A stretch of DNA of 29,657 nucleotides from a virus. The stretch is taken from positions 1-29,657 of IMG/VR virus record IMGVR_UViG_3300045257_000080, one strand, 5' to 3'. The notes beneath the pieces were generated by a model. That model saw only the letters and a program-made list of their open reading frames with translations, had not been told where the DNA came from and searched no databases. Within the stretch, counting starts at the first letter, position 1. Each line of letters starts with the position of its first letter. A program made the position numbers and the translations under genes. Below, piece by piece: positions 1-8,216 of the stretch.

Positions 1-3000
1 ACATTCCACCGGTGGGCGAAGCTGCGGATCATGTCCGGATCGAACCCCGGTACCGTGTAGCGCGCGGTCAGGACCTTCGAGATTGCGCTGTCCGGCTGGC
101 TCTCCAGCCATGTATCGCGAATTGCCTGGATCGCGTCCTGCTTGCGATCGGCGAGCGCTACCTTATCGGCCGGAGACATTCCCGCATCTGGCGTGAAGCG
201 CGGATCAGTCTCGAGGCTCGAGATCGCCTTGGCGACAAACTGCGGCACACCAGCTGCGACACCGTAGTTATCTTCCTTGGTGCGCGGCCCGGACTTGATA
301 TCGGACAGTTCACCGTCTAGCCACCCTTGTGCGTGCAGGTCCTTCATCAGCGCCTCGAACCGATGCTGCTGATCGACCTTCTCGAAACGCGCCGCAAATT
401 TCGGCCGCGTGTTGTCGGTGCTGATCTGGACGTTCTTGAACCCGGCATCCACAAGCGCCTTGGCGACATGCGCCTGGGCGGCGGGGTCCACCGTGCCCGA
501 CGGCAGCTTGCGGATCGTCGCCGAGCCGAAATTGTCGCCGAAACGGCCTAGATGGAAATATGGAGCGCGTGCCATTCCAGCCAGAGCTTCGTGAGTTGCT
601 GCGATCTTCGCCTCGATCGGCGACAGATGCTGTGCCATTCCGCGCTGGTCTGCCGCCGTGCCGGCCGCCGCCTCGCCTCGCTTCTGCGCGACAAACGCCT
701 GCGATGCCTTGAGTTGGTCATTGAGCGCTCCCTGCCAGTGCGCGCGAACCTCCTCCGGAGTGGACAGCTCAGCGCGCGTCATGAAGGTGTCCATGGGGTT
801 GACCCCAGCCCCGGCAACACCGAGCGAGAATTCCGGGTCCGACGCGACCAGCGAGTGCATCTCGGACGCCATGCGGGCATAATTCATTGCCTCGTTCCAT
901 GCCCGGAACTCGTTGAAAACCTTGATCCCGGCCTTGTCGCCACGCGACAGGTCATTCTGCAGCTTCACCGCTTCACCGTGCAAACGCCGTAGGTCAGCGA
1001 TGTTGGCGTGATCCTGCAGGTGGGTATGATCCACGAACGCCTTGGACGGGTCGATCTGGAACTCAGTGGTCATTCGCATCAGCTGGCCCACCTTCTCGGC
1101 GAGCGCCTTGTTGCTATTCTGGAGCGCCTCGAAATTCTGATAAGCGGTATCACCCATCGACGCGAACCGTCCACGGATGGCGTCGTGCTGGCGCTTGGCC
1201 TCAGTGCGATCGAGCAGTCCCGGCATGCGCGCGCCGAACTCGCGATCGATGTGGTTCTGGCTGAACAGCCCGAGCGCCGCGCGCCGAGCTTTCACGCCCA
1301 GGTCGCGGATGTTGATGCCGTCCATGACCTTCGTCGCAAGCGCCGCAGCCTGCTTGGTTGCGTCATTGGCAGCTGAGACCGTCCGGTTCGCAGCACTCAC
1401 TCCGGCTTCGCTGGCGTTGGCTACCAGCCGCTGCCGGAGGCCGTAAGCCGGGTTGTCGCGCGCGAACACCGGCGCGAGGTCGCGCGCGCTCGTGCCCAGT
1501 ATCTGCTCGGAGACACGCAGCAGCTCGGTCAGCGCAGTGTCGTATTTCTGCCCCTGCAGCCCAAGCACATTCCGCACGAGCCCGACGAATTTGGAGAAAA
1601 CGCTCTCTTTCGGCTTGTACTCGATCGACTGCAGATACTTCTGCATCGTCGGGTTGGTCAGGCCCCAGGCGATAATCTCGTGTGGATCGGCGAAAGCGTT
1701 ATGCTCGCCCAACGCGTGGCCCAGCTCGAACTCGGTGTGCGTCAGCCGATCGCCATTGTCGAGGCGATCATTGACATGCCGAACGACCGCCTCGCCCAGA
1801 TCGCGCAGCGCCTTGACTGCCTTGCCCAGCGCTGTCTTGCCTTCAGGATCGGTGCGGTCTGCATAGTCGATCGCCTGCATCGTGACGGCGTGAATCATCT
1901 CGTGGGCAGCCAGCTGGTAATTCATACCGGCATCAGGACCCATGTCCGCGCTCTTGAGCCAGACCGTCGATTTCGCCGGGTTCTTGGTGACCTCGGTAAA
2001 GGCGCGCACATCCGGGTTGGAAAGCTCCACCGGCACGAGATCGCCCGGCTTGGCGATCTTGATATCGAATTCATGCCCACCGGCCGCCGTGACCTGCTTC
2101 ATCAGGCCCTGCACCTTTTCCATGATGGCGCGGCCGGCGGCGTTCGGCGCGTGATCGACCATGTGTTGGACAGTTTCGGAGAACGTCTTTCCCGTAACGA
2201 ACTGTTCGAACTGGGAATTGGCGCCACCCAGCAGTGCACCGCCGCGCAGGAACGAAGCTTTGCCCGCCTTGGAGGCTTGGATGATCTTCATCAACCGCTC
2301 GGCTTGGTCGATATGCCCGGCGTCGACCAGATCATGCAGCTTGGCCGCGCGCTGGTCGTTGATGAGACCTTGCTCGTGAGCGAAGTCGATCGTGTTGCGG
2401 ATGCCATACGCACGCACCGCACCTTCGGTCTGTGCACGCGTCTCGGTCTTGGTGCGGGTGTCACCGCGCGCGACATTCATTTCCTTGAAGATCGGCTGCC
2501 CACGGCTCGGGCGCGCGGGCGCCGCGGCCGGTTTCGCCTCGGGCTGGTTGAACAGCGTCTTGCCGCCCTGGACCTGCTGAAGCGCGGCAGCCAGCTCGGC
2601 ATCCGTCGTGCCGTTGCGTACCATGCGACGCAGGGCTGCTGCATCACTGTCGCTGACGGTCGACAGGTTTGTCGCGTCGAGCACGCGGTTCTGGGCCCGC
2701 TGGGTAATCTGGCCGGGCGTGAGCGGAGCAGACTTGACATCCTCGCGCGCAACAGCCTTGCCGGTCGTGCGGGTGTCCTGCCGCGCGCGGATCGCCTCGG
2801 TCTGCGCAAGCGTCTTGACGCCTGACTTCTCAACGAAATGTTGCGCCCAGACCTTGCCGGCCTCGTTGGCCGCCAACGCCTCGACAGTGGTATGCTGGCC
2901 CTGTGGCTGGCCAGTGACCTGCTCGCGCACGCCTTGCGTAAACGCGGCTTCGTGCGCCGGATCGGAGAAGCCCTGCTCACGCGCCGCCTGGGCGACATCG

Positions 3001-5171
3001 GCAACACCCTCGGGCGTACCGAGATATGCCTGCCGACCGGCCGGGGTGATATCCATGTGCTCATCGTTTGTGACGAGCCCCATTTTCTGCGCCAGTCGCT
3101 CAACCTGTGATGCCTCACCGTTGCGCGTGGTGGTGTCATCGGCCAGTGCACGGAAGACATTCGCCCGGGCCTGCTCCATGTTGACCGGCGTGCCGATCGC
3201 AGCCGCGCCGCGCTGGCGGCTGATCCCGGCGTCTTTCTTGAGCTGGTCCCACTGTGCGGGGAACGCCGCGTCCGGAGTTGCCGGCGTGAGGCTGACAGCC
3301 TCGGGAACCGCTGCTACAGGAGTGCCGGGCACTGCTTCTGTCGCCGCCGCTGCGGGCGTCGCTGAGGTGGTGCCCACCGGCGTCCCGACAGGCGCCTCAG
3401 GCGCCGTAGCCTCAGCCCGATCCGCTGCGGTGCGCTGCGCCTCGATCGCCTCGGCCTTGGGGGTGGGCTTCAGGTCCGCGTCGAGCAGCCCGATCCGCTG
3501 TGCCAGCTTCACGACGTTCGACTGGCTGTTCTGGTTGACCATGACCTCGTCATAGACCTTGGTGACCAGCTCCTGTGGGTTGGCCGCATCCAGCTTCTGA
3601 ACCCAGCCGCCGCGCAGCCCGGATTTAACGTCGTCGAGGCGCGTCTTGAAATCGCCGGTGAGCGGTACATCTCCACCAGCCTCTGCATTGCGTGCGGCGA
3701 TCTCCTCGGCAGCGTGCTGCTTCACAACCGGTGTGGCGTCCTTAGCCCGGAGCACCGTCTGCAGGTCCTCCATGCTCTCGCTGGTGAAGGTGCGCGGCGG
3801 CGTGCCCTCCACGGCGTTGGTGGCTGTCTGCTCCGAACTAGAACGACGATCTTTGACAGCATTGGCCAGCTGTGTTGGTTTGCCGTCAGCGTCAAGCAAC
3901 CCAACACGTTGCGCCGCAATAGTTGTAGTGGCCGATGTGTCACCATCGTCGAACACACGACCATACACCTTGTCCAACAAGTCCGCACGATCGGATGCCG
4001 TTAAATCCTGCACGAACTGGGTATTCATCAGTCCCTGCTTAAGATCGACAAGGCTGTCTTTAAACTCTCGCGGAGCATTTTGATCAACAATAATCTGGCG
4101 CAGTGCATCTGGACCCGCCGCGCTCACGCCGCGAGCATCAGTAACAACATCCGCAATTGGCATCGCATCTAGCGCACTCTGTGCTCCAGGATTGACCGCA
4201 CTGTTACCTCGCGGATCGACGACAATGTCCGCACGCTGCTGCACCGTCGGCTTCGTCGGGTCCGGCGCCGGCAGCGCGAGTTGGCTTGGCGGACTCGGCA
4301 GACCCAGTACCTGATCGATATGCGCCTTCATATCGTCCACGGTAACCTGCTCCGGGGGCTTGGCAATCGCCGCGCTCCGACGGAACCCGCCGGCAGCGCC
4401 CATGACCCCACCGACGGCAAACGCGGTCGCGGCGGCGTTGACATATTCGGCTGCTGCATCCGCACCGGATACCGGCAGGCCCGCTGAGTAGCGTTCACCG
4501 AGCTGCTGCCCAGCCTCTGCCACGGCTTCAGTTGCCCCCGCCTTGGCGATCGACTTGGCTGTGCGGGTCAGGAAGTTGCCGGTCTGGGTGGCGGCAAAAT
4601 CACCAATAACGTGTCCGGCGCCCGGCAGGAACCGCTCAACCAGCGCATCAGACGCTGCCTGGACCGGCGCCGCCAGCAACGATCGCTCAGCACCGGCCGA
4701 TGACAGGCCGCCATTCTCCTGTACAGCACGGTCGACGTTCGAGCCAACGAACATGGGCGTGCCCACAGCCACGGCGCCCGCGAGCGCACCGCCTGGGCCT
4801 CCAGCCAGTCCACCTCCAACACCGCCTGCAAGAATGCCCACGGTCTGGGGAAGCGATGTAGCGAGGTTCTCGCCAAGGAAGCGGCCGATCCCGACCTTGC
4901 CGCTGGTGAGGTCACTGATCGACGCCGGGGGCGCCATCGCCGCCTGTTGGTCAGCCCAGGCGAGGCCGGTCTTGTAGAATTGGTCGTCTTCAGGCGTGAG
5001 GTTGCCGCCCAGTTTCTCGAGTGCGTAAGGCAGCCCATAGCGGACCTGCCCATAGGTGCTGCGCGTGGCTGCACCCAGAACCGCGCCGAGCCCCGGACGG
5101 GGCTGCGCCGGCCCCTGGCTCAGGGCATTAATGACATCGTCATCGACCTGTACGTTGCCGATCATCGGCAT
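1..5171 (-). CDS. Giant polyvalent virion/ejection protein with zincin domain (C-terminus beyond window)
   Basis: The frame is open from an ATG at 5171 to the window edge, giving at least 1,723 residues without a stop. Residues about 105-135 are Gly/Ala-rich and membrane-like, as in phage ejection proteins. Residues about 390-710 hold degenerate repeats built around a GLLDAD-like core. HEMIH at residues 1090-1094 is an HExxH zinc-peptidase signature; HEIIAW with Glu1165, followed by LTNP, is a likely third ligand. Near residue 1560 a YFHLGRFGD segment resembles the YxPLxRFG motifs common in very large phage polyvalent proteins. It is the last gene of the late array, 3 bases after its neighbour, where N4-like and Bcep22-like phages encode a giant ejected protein. 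A role in the virion with cleavage of host or virion proteins is inferred. I saw no RNA polymerase motifs in this part. Confidence 0.8.
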   Translation of the reverse strand, partial: MPMIGNVQVDDDVINALSQGPAQPRPGLGAVLGAATRSTYGQVRYGLPYALEKLGGNLTPEDDQFYKTGLAWADQQAAMAPPASISDLTSGKVGIGRFLGENLATSLPQTVGILAGGVGGGLAGGPGGALAGAVAVGTPMFVGSNVDRAVQENGGLSSAGAERSLLAAPVQAASDALVERFLPGAGHVIGDFAATQTGNFLTRTAKSIAKAGATEAVAEAGQQLGERYSAGLPVSGADAAAEYVNAAATAFAVGGVMGAAGGFRRSAAIAKPPEQVTVDDMKAHIDQVLGLPSPPSQLALPAPDPTKPTVQQRADIVVDPRGNSAVNPGAQSALDAMPIADVVTDARGVSAAGPDALRQIIVDQNAPREFKDSLVDLKQGLMNTQFVQDLTASDRADLLDKVYGRVFDDGDTSATTTIAAQRVGLLDADGKPTQLANAVKDRRSSSEQTATNAVEGTPPRTFTSESMEDLQTVLRAKDATPVVKQHAAEEIAARNAEAGGDVPLTGDFKTRLDDVKSGLRGGWVQKLDAANPQELVTKVYDEVMVNQNSQSNVVKLAQRIGLLDADLKPTPKAEAIEAQRTAADRAEATAPEAPVGTPVGTTSATPAAAATEAVPGTPVAAVPEAVSLTPATPDAAFPAQWDQLKKDAGISRQRGAAAIGTPVNMEQARANVFRALADDTTTRNGEASQVERLAQKMGLVTNDEHMDITPAGRQAYLGTPEGVADVAQAAREQGFSDPAHEAAFTQGVREQVTGQPQGQHTTVEALAANEAGKVWAQHFVEKSGVKTLAQTEAIRARQDTRTTGKAVAREDVKSAPLTPGQITQRAQNRVLDATNLSTVSDSDAAALRRMVRNGTTDAELAAALQQVQGGKTLFNQPEAKPAAAPARPSRGQPIFKEMNVARGDTRTKTETRAQTEGAVRAYGIRNTIDFAHEQGLINDQRAAKLHDLVDAGHIDQAERLMKIIQASKAGKASFLRGGALLGGANSQFEQFVTGKTFSETVQHMVDHAPNAAGRAIMEKVQGLMKQVTAAGGHEFDIKIAKPGDLVPVELSNPDVRAFTEVTKNPAKSTVWLKSADMGPDAGMNYQLAAHEMIHAVTMQAIDYADRTDPEGKTALGKAVKALRDLGEAVVRHVNDRLDNGDRLTHTEFELGHALGEHNAFADPHEIIAWGLTNPTMQKYLQSIEYKPKESVFSKFVGLVRNVLGLQGQKYDTALTELLRVSEQILGTSARDLAPVFARDNPAYGLRQRLVANASEAGVSAANRTVSAANDATKQAAALATKVMDGINIRDLGVKARRAALGLFSQNHIDREFGARMPGLLDRTEAKRQHDAIRGRFASMGDTAYQNFEALQNSNKALAEKVGQLMRMTTEFQIDPSKAFVDHTHLQDHANIADLRRLHGEAVKLQNDLSRGDKAGIKVFNEFRAWNEAMNYARMASEMHSLVASDPEFSLGVAGAGVNPMDTFMTRAELSTPEEVRAHWQGALNDQLKASQAFVAQKRGEAAAGTAADQRGMAQHLSPIEAKIAATHEALAGMARAPYFHLGRFGDNFGSATIRKLPSGTVDPAAQAHVAKALVDAGFKNVQISTDNTRPKFAARFEKVDQQHRFEALMKDLHAQGWLDGELSDIKSGPRTKEDNYGVAAGVPQFVAKAISSLETDPRFTPDAGMSPADKVALADRKQDAIQAIRDTWLESQPDSAISKVLTARYTVPGFDPDMIRSFAHRWN

Positions 5172-5174
5172 GGG

Positions 5175-5915
5175 TTACTGCCCCCCGGCCTGCTGGTCCG
5201 CGAGCATCGCCTGCATCGACAGTCCCTGCGGATTGACACCGATCAGCGTCGCAAGGTTCTGTCGATATTTGTCGGTCGCCTTCTGCACCGCCGCGGTATA
5301 TTCCGGGCTGTCCGCACCGAGCTTTTTCGCTGCTGCCAGATCGGCTGCGAACTCGGCATCCGTGACCGCGCCGGCCGTGCCGGTGATCTTGTCTCTGTTG
5401 GTCTGCTGCACCTTGGTGAGCGCCGGCACCGCCTGGGCGATGCCCGACAGTGCCGCGAGATCGTGATTGGTCACCCCGGATTTGATCCGGCTGGCAATGA
5501 AGTTGTGAATTTCGTCTGCGGCATTGGCTGGTACCGCGGCCTCGCGCCCCTGTGCCATGGCGTTCGCAACCGGGTTGGTGGCGACTGCCACCGGCACCGG
5601 CTTGGCCGCCACAGGTGTTGGGAGCGCATCCGTCGTCGAGCCCGAGGAGCCGAGCGCACCACCAAGAAAGCTGCCGATCCCGCGCGCGACCCCCAGCGCC
5701 GGCCGGCCGACGACGTCAGTTACACCGGCCGCCAACCCTTCCGGCACCCCGACTAGCGACGCACCGGCCGCGCGCGCATAGTCGCCAGAGGCCACCGCGC
5801 GGTTGATCGCGCCAGTCGTGTTGGTGCGCACAGCGTTGATTGTGGGAAACGCGTCGCGGAAATACTGGCTGAGCTGATCAACCAGTCCCGGACTATCAGT
5901 GGTCTTGCTCGGCAT
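5175..5915 (-). CDS. Putative internal virion (ejection) protein, Ala/Gly-rich
   Basis: This 246-residue protein is rich in Ala, Gly, Val and Pro. Residues about 50-95 contain Gly/Ala-rich hydrophobic stretches (GVPEGLAAGVTDVVG, GIGSFLGGALG) that could associate with membrane, followed by a helical second half with many Ala, Lys and Gln. It starts 2 bases after the stop of the adaptor gene and ends 3 bases before the giant protein start, so the three genes are almost certainly co-transcribed. The position and composition fit a small ejection protein next to a giant one, as in T7-like and N4-like virions. This is inference from context, because no family motif was recognised. Confidence 0.6.
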   Translation of the reverse strand: MPSKTTDSPGLVDQLSQYFRDAFPTINAVRTNTTGAINRAVASGDYARAAGASLVGVPEGLAAGVTDVVGRPALGVARGIGSFLGGALGSSGSTTDALPTPVAAKPVPVAVATNPVANAMAQGREAAVPANAADEIHNFIASRIKSGVTNHDLAALSGIAQAVPALTKVQQTNRDKITGTAGAVTDAEFAADLAAAKKLGADSPEYTAAVQKATDKYRQNLATLIGVNPQGLSMQAMLADQQAGGQ

Positions 5916-5917
5916 CT

Positions 5918-6691
5918 CTATCTTTCCCAGGTAAAGCCGCCGCGGCCGAAACCCCAGCCCATCGGCGCGAACATCTTGCGCATAGCGATTTTCCGGGCTT
6001 TCGTCACGCTGACATCGAAACGAGCTGCAAACTCATCGGCACGCTTGGGCGCACCCGCGTCATCGTCAACGATCCGCAACGCCAGATATGCGGCCCAGTC
6101 GAGCATCTCAATGTGATGATCCTCAGGCAGTTCTGGTACGGCGCTGAGCGCAGTCGGGACCAGAGGCTGGAGCGGCTTTCGCACGACGCGCAGGCGCAGC
6201 GCCGCACCGGCCGTCTCCATGGCTGCGCTCGGCGCCGGCCAGACACGCATCGTCACCTGCGAGAAGCTGCTGCTGTCCAGATCGTTGAGCGCCTCATCAG
6301 TCGAAAAGGCGAGGGTCTCGCCAGGCGCCAATGTATCGAAGCTCTGCGGGTCCACCCACGACTCGCTGGGTGTGCAGTAGGCAGTAAACAGGCTGTGGCC
6401 CACCCGGTTGAGCGCGGCAGTGCGCCCGACCGTCTGGGCGCTCATGACCGAGATGATGGCAGGATGCAGATCGTAGATCGTCTGCCCCGCGACCAGGGGG
6501 ACCAGCGTTGCTTCGTTGGTGGTGCCGTCGCGCAGGATGAACGACTCGACAGCGAACTTGCGTTGCGCTTCGTTGATGAAGGTGCAGAGCGTCGCATCGG
6601 TCCACAAATAATCGGACGAGCCAGCAACCCGGCTCGTCCGATCATTTAGAACAGACTCCCGGAGCAGCGTGAGCAGTTCTCCGAGTGTCAT
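5918..6691 (-). CDS. Head-tail adaptor (connector) protein
   Basis: The 257-residue product begins MTLGELLTLLRES and has the layout of phage adaptor/gp4-like connector proteins. A short N-terminal helix is followed by a WTDATLCTFINEAQRKFA segment (residues about 30-47), a central beta-rich part with VRVWPAP-like strands, and a C-terminal helical part with DHHIEMLDWAAYLALR (about 190-205). This helix, together with the late KARKIAMRK helix, is typical of proteins that dock on the portal ring. An AGGGGGT/AGGA ribosome site lies just upstream of the ATG. The location between capsid genes and ejection proteins fits a connector. A strong 12-bp inverted repeat lies within codons 17-27. Confidence 0.65.
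   Translation of the reverse strand: MTLGELLTLLRESVLNDRTSRVAGSSDYLWTDATLCTFINEAQRKFAVESFILRDGTTNEATLVPLVAGQTIYDLHPAIISVMSAQTVGRTAALNRVGHSLFTAYCTPSESWVDPQSFDTLAPGETLAFSTDEALNDLDSSSFSQVTMRVWPAPSAAMETAGAALRLRVVRKPLQPLVPTALSAVPELPEDHHIEMLDWAAYLALRIVDDDAGAPKRADEFAARFDVSVTKARKIAMRKMFAPMGWGFGRGGFTWER
6611..6642 (-). repeat. Perfect 12-bp inverted repeat inside the adaptor gene
   Basis: ATCGGACGAGCC (6611-6622) and its exact reverse complement (6631-6642) flank an 8-base loop, about 50 bases into the coding sequence. Read leftward the stem is followed by ATTATTTG, so it looks like a weak terminator or attenuator. The codons (NDRTSRVAGSSD) are not otherwise unusual. Confidence 0.7.
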
Positions 6692-6708
6692 CTGTCCTAC
6701 CCCCTGCG

Positions 6709-7512
6709 CTAAACTCGCCGATATGGGTACTTGGAACGGTCGCGATAGCCAAGGACTTTCTGGGTCGAGGCATCGACGAGCGGCGACGACATCACCGCAT
6801 CGTCAAGCACACTGATCAGGAAATCAGGCACATCGACCTTCTCGCCGGGCTTGATCATATAGCTGCGCCCGTTGTGCCCGATGAACAGACCGGTCGGCGG
6901 GATGCTCTCATTCTCCTCGAGAATGATCGTCGAGACGCCCACCCCGGCGCTCTTGAGCGCCTTTTTGGTCGCGGCGTCCATCTCGCCCGAGAACTGGCGC
7001 GGGATGCTGTGCGGGACTTGATCGATCGGCGGCGCCTGGGTGGCCTGCACCGTGGTGACGTTTTGAAGCGCCTCGAGCACCGACCGCATCTGCGCCTGCA
7101 TCACCCTGATCTGGGCATCACGAGGGTCCTCACCCTTCCGGGGCTCGGGGTCGAGATCGGAGATATCCTGGTCAGCAGCCATGGATGCCGCCTGCTGCGC
7201 CTCAGGGCTCGGCTTGGGTGCCGGCTCCGGTGCGTTCTCGCCAGCGTCCTTGCCGTCAAGCGTCTGCGTCGAGGTGATATCCGCTGGCGGCTGAGGCACG
7301 GCGGCAATATCGCCCTGTCTCAGCGGAGCGTTACCGTCATCATCGCCACCATCCTGCCTGGGGCTCGCCGCGGCGATCGCGGCAGCCCGCGCGTCAGCCG
7401 TTTCCTTGCCACGCACGCGCTCGGGGGCGGCAAGGCTCGGATGGGTGAGATCGTAATATCCCCCACCATAGGGGGTGATTTTGACGCCGTTGATTTCGTA
7501 TGAGTCACTCAT
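6709..7512 (-). CDS. Putative virion-associated protein, function unknown
   Basis: This 267-residue protein starts with MSDSYEINGVKITPYGGGYYDL, a compact beta-like N-terminus. A long, charged, Pro/Ala/Gln-rich and probably disordered centre follows (residues about 45-130). The folded C-terminal part (about 185-267) contains IILEENESIPPTGLFIGHNG and SYMIKPGEKVDVPDFL. The ATG follows a strong AGGAGG ribosome site and overlaps the end of the upstream 89-residue gene by 8 bases. The gene lies within the head/connector block, so a structural or assembly role is inferred. I do not recognise the family. Confidence 0.65.
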   Translation of the reverse strand: MSDSYEINGVKITPYGGGYYDLTHPSLAAPERVRGKETADARAAAIAAASPRQDGGDDDGNAPLRQGDIAAVPQPPADITSTQTLDGKDAGENAPEPAPKPSPEAQQAASMAADQDISDLDPEPRKGEDPRDAQIRVMQAQMRSVLEALQNVTTVQATQAPPIDQVPHSIPRQFSGEMDAATKKALKSAGVGVSTIILEENESIPPTGLFIGHNGRSYMIKPGEKVDVPDFLISVLDDAVMSSPLVDASTQKVLGYRDRSKYPYRRV

Positions 7513-7774
7513 CGGGTGTTCCTCCTGCTTCCTTCGCGAGCTTGTCGAACGCGGATGTATATGTGTCCGGCGGCAGCGCGATGTCCATGGCCTTGTCGAG
7601 GAAGGCCAGCACCGCTTCCTTGGTCTCGAACGTATATTCGACGTTCGGATCAGTCCAGGGTGCAGGGCTGCTGGAATTGTCGCTCGCGCGGTTGCGCTTG
7701 ACGATCTCGGGGTCGGTCACAGTGACACAGAAGCTGGAGCGCTCGCGCTCGATGCGGATGCTATCGTATCCCAT
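7505..7774 (-). CDS. Small conserved late protein, function unknown
   Basis: The start at MGYDSIRIERERSSFCV gives 89 residues. A longer reading from 7822 would add a Pro/Arg tail encoded within a hairpin, so I prefer the internal ATG, although its upstream GAAGGG ribosome site is rather distant. The N-terminal half is beta-like (SFCVTVTDPEIV), the middle is Asp/Ser/Pro-rich, and the C-terminal half is helical (EAVLAFLDKAMDIALP). The stop overlaps the next gene by 8 bases. It lies between capsid and connector genes, and a minor head or assembly role is possible. Confidence 0.6.
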   Translation of the reverse strand: MGYDSIRIERERSSFCVTVTDPEIVKRNRASDNSSSPAPWTDPNVEYTFETKEAVLAFLDKAMDIALPPDTYTSAFDKLAKEAGGTPDE

Positions 7775-7809
7775 GATGGAGCAGCCCTTCGCCATTCGTG
7801 GTGGTGGTC

Positions 7810-7831
7810 GGAACCGCTGCACAGCGGTTCC
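7810..7831 (-). terminator. Hairpin downstream of the 104-residue virion gene
   Basis: GGAACCGCTG and its exact complement are separated by CA (effectively a 9-bp stem with a 4-base loop). It follows the stop of the 7841-8155 gene by about 10 bases in the leftward direction. There is no T-run, so it may be a processing or stabilising hairpin rather than a true terminator. Confidence 0.45.
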
Positions 7832-7840
7832 GATCCGACC

Positions 7841-8155
7841 TCAATCAGCGAACCAGTGCAGCACCTTGGTGCTGGCGTTGAGCGCGGCCGAAGTGGTGAA
7901 CCCGTTGGCGTTGAAGACGATCGCCGAGGTGGTGTCCTTGGTCATCGTGCCGGCCGCAACCGTCTTGATCACATTCGCGTCCGCCTGGGTGTCGAACTTC
8001 TCCCAGGTGATCACATCGGTCTCATTAAAGATAATGACGCGCTTCGGACGGAAGCCGAGATTGATCGTCAGCACCGTGCCGTCGCCGGTGTTGGTGCCGT
8101 TCGAGCCGCGGGCGATGCCCTGGCCGAAGCGAGAAACAGTTCCAGTCTGTGCCAT
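7841..8155 (-). CDS. Putative capsid decoration/head-associated protein
   Basis: The 104-residue product (MAQTGTVSRFGQG...) is rich in Thr, Ala, Gly and Asn with alternating hydrophobics (INLGFRPKRVIIFNET, TTSAIVFNANGFTT), which suggests an all-beta virion protein. It lies immediately downstream of the major capsid gene, separated by a GC hairpin, which is the usual place for an abundant decoration or head-completion protein. An AGGGGAT ribosome site precedes the ATG. No family was recognised and the role is inferred from position and composition. Confidence 0.55.
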   Translation of the reverse strand: MAQTGTVSRFGQGIARGSNGTNTGDGTVLTINLGFRPKRVIIFNETDVITWEKFDTQADANVIKTVAAGTMTKDTTSAIVFNANGFTTSAALNASTKVLHWFAD

Positions 8156-8185
8156 GGTATTCTATCCCCTGTCCTGTGCCGAAAT

Positions 8186-8205
8186 GGGGCGGCCGGAACC
8201 GCCCC
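8186..8205 (-). terminator. GC-rich hairpin after the major capsid gene
   Basis: GGGGCGG and CCGCCCC (7-bp perfect arms, 6-base loop) lie 12-31 bases beyond the capsid stop codon in the leftward direction and are followed by ATTTCG. Partial terminators after capsid genes are common in phages and set high capsid output relative to downstream genes. The poly-T tract is short, so it is probably leaky. Confidence 0.5.
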
Positions 8206-8216
8206 ACCGTGACGAT

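Noticed and set aside
1680-2825. Long plus-strand ORF of 381 codons opposite the giant gene
   Set aside because: It is the shadow of a GC-rich, uninterrupted minus-strand frame with recognisable motifs; its translation is Arg/Leu-rich and it has no ribosome site.
1-5171. Giant protein as an N4-type virion RNA polymerase
   Set aside because: No T7-like polymerase motifs seen in the 1,723 visible residues, and a zinc-peptidase motif occupies the region; the unseen C-terminus could still change this.
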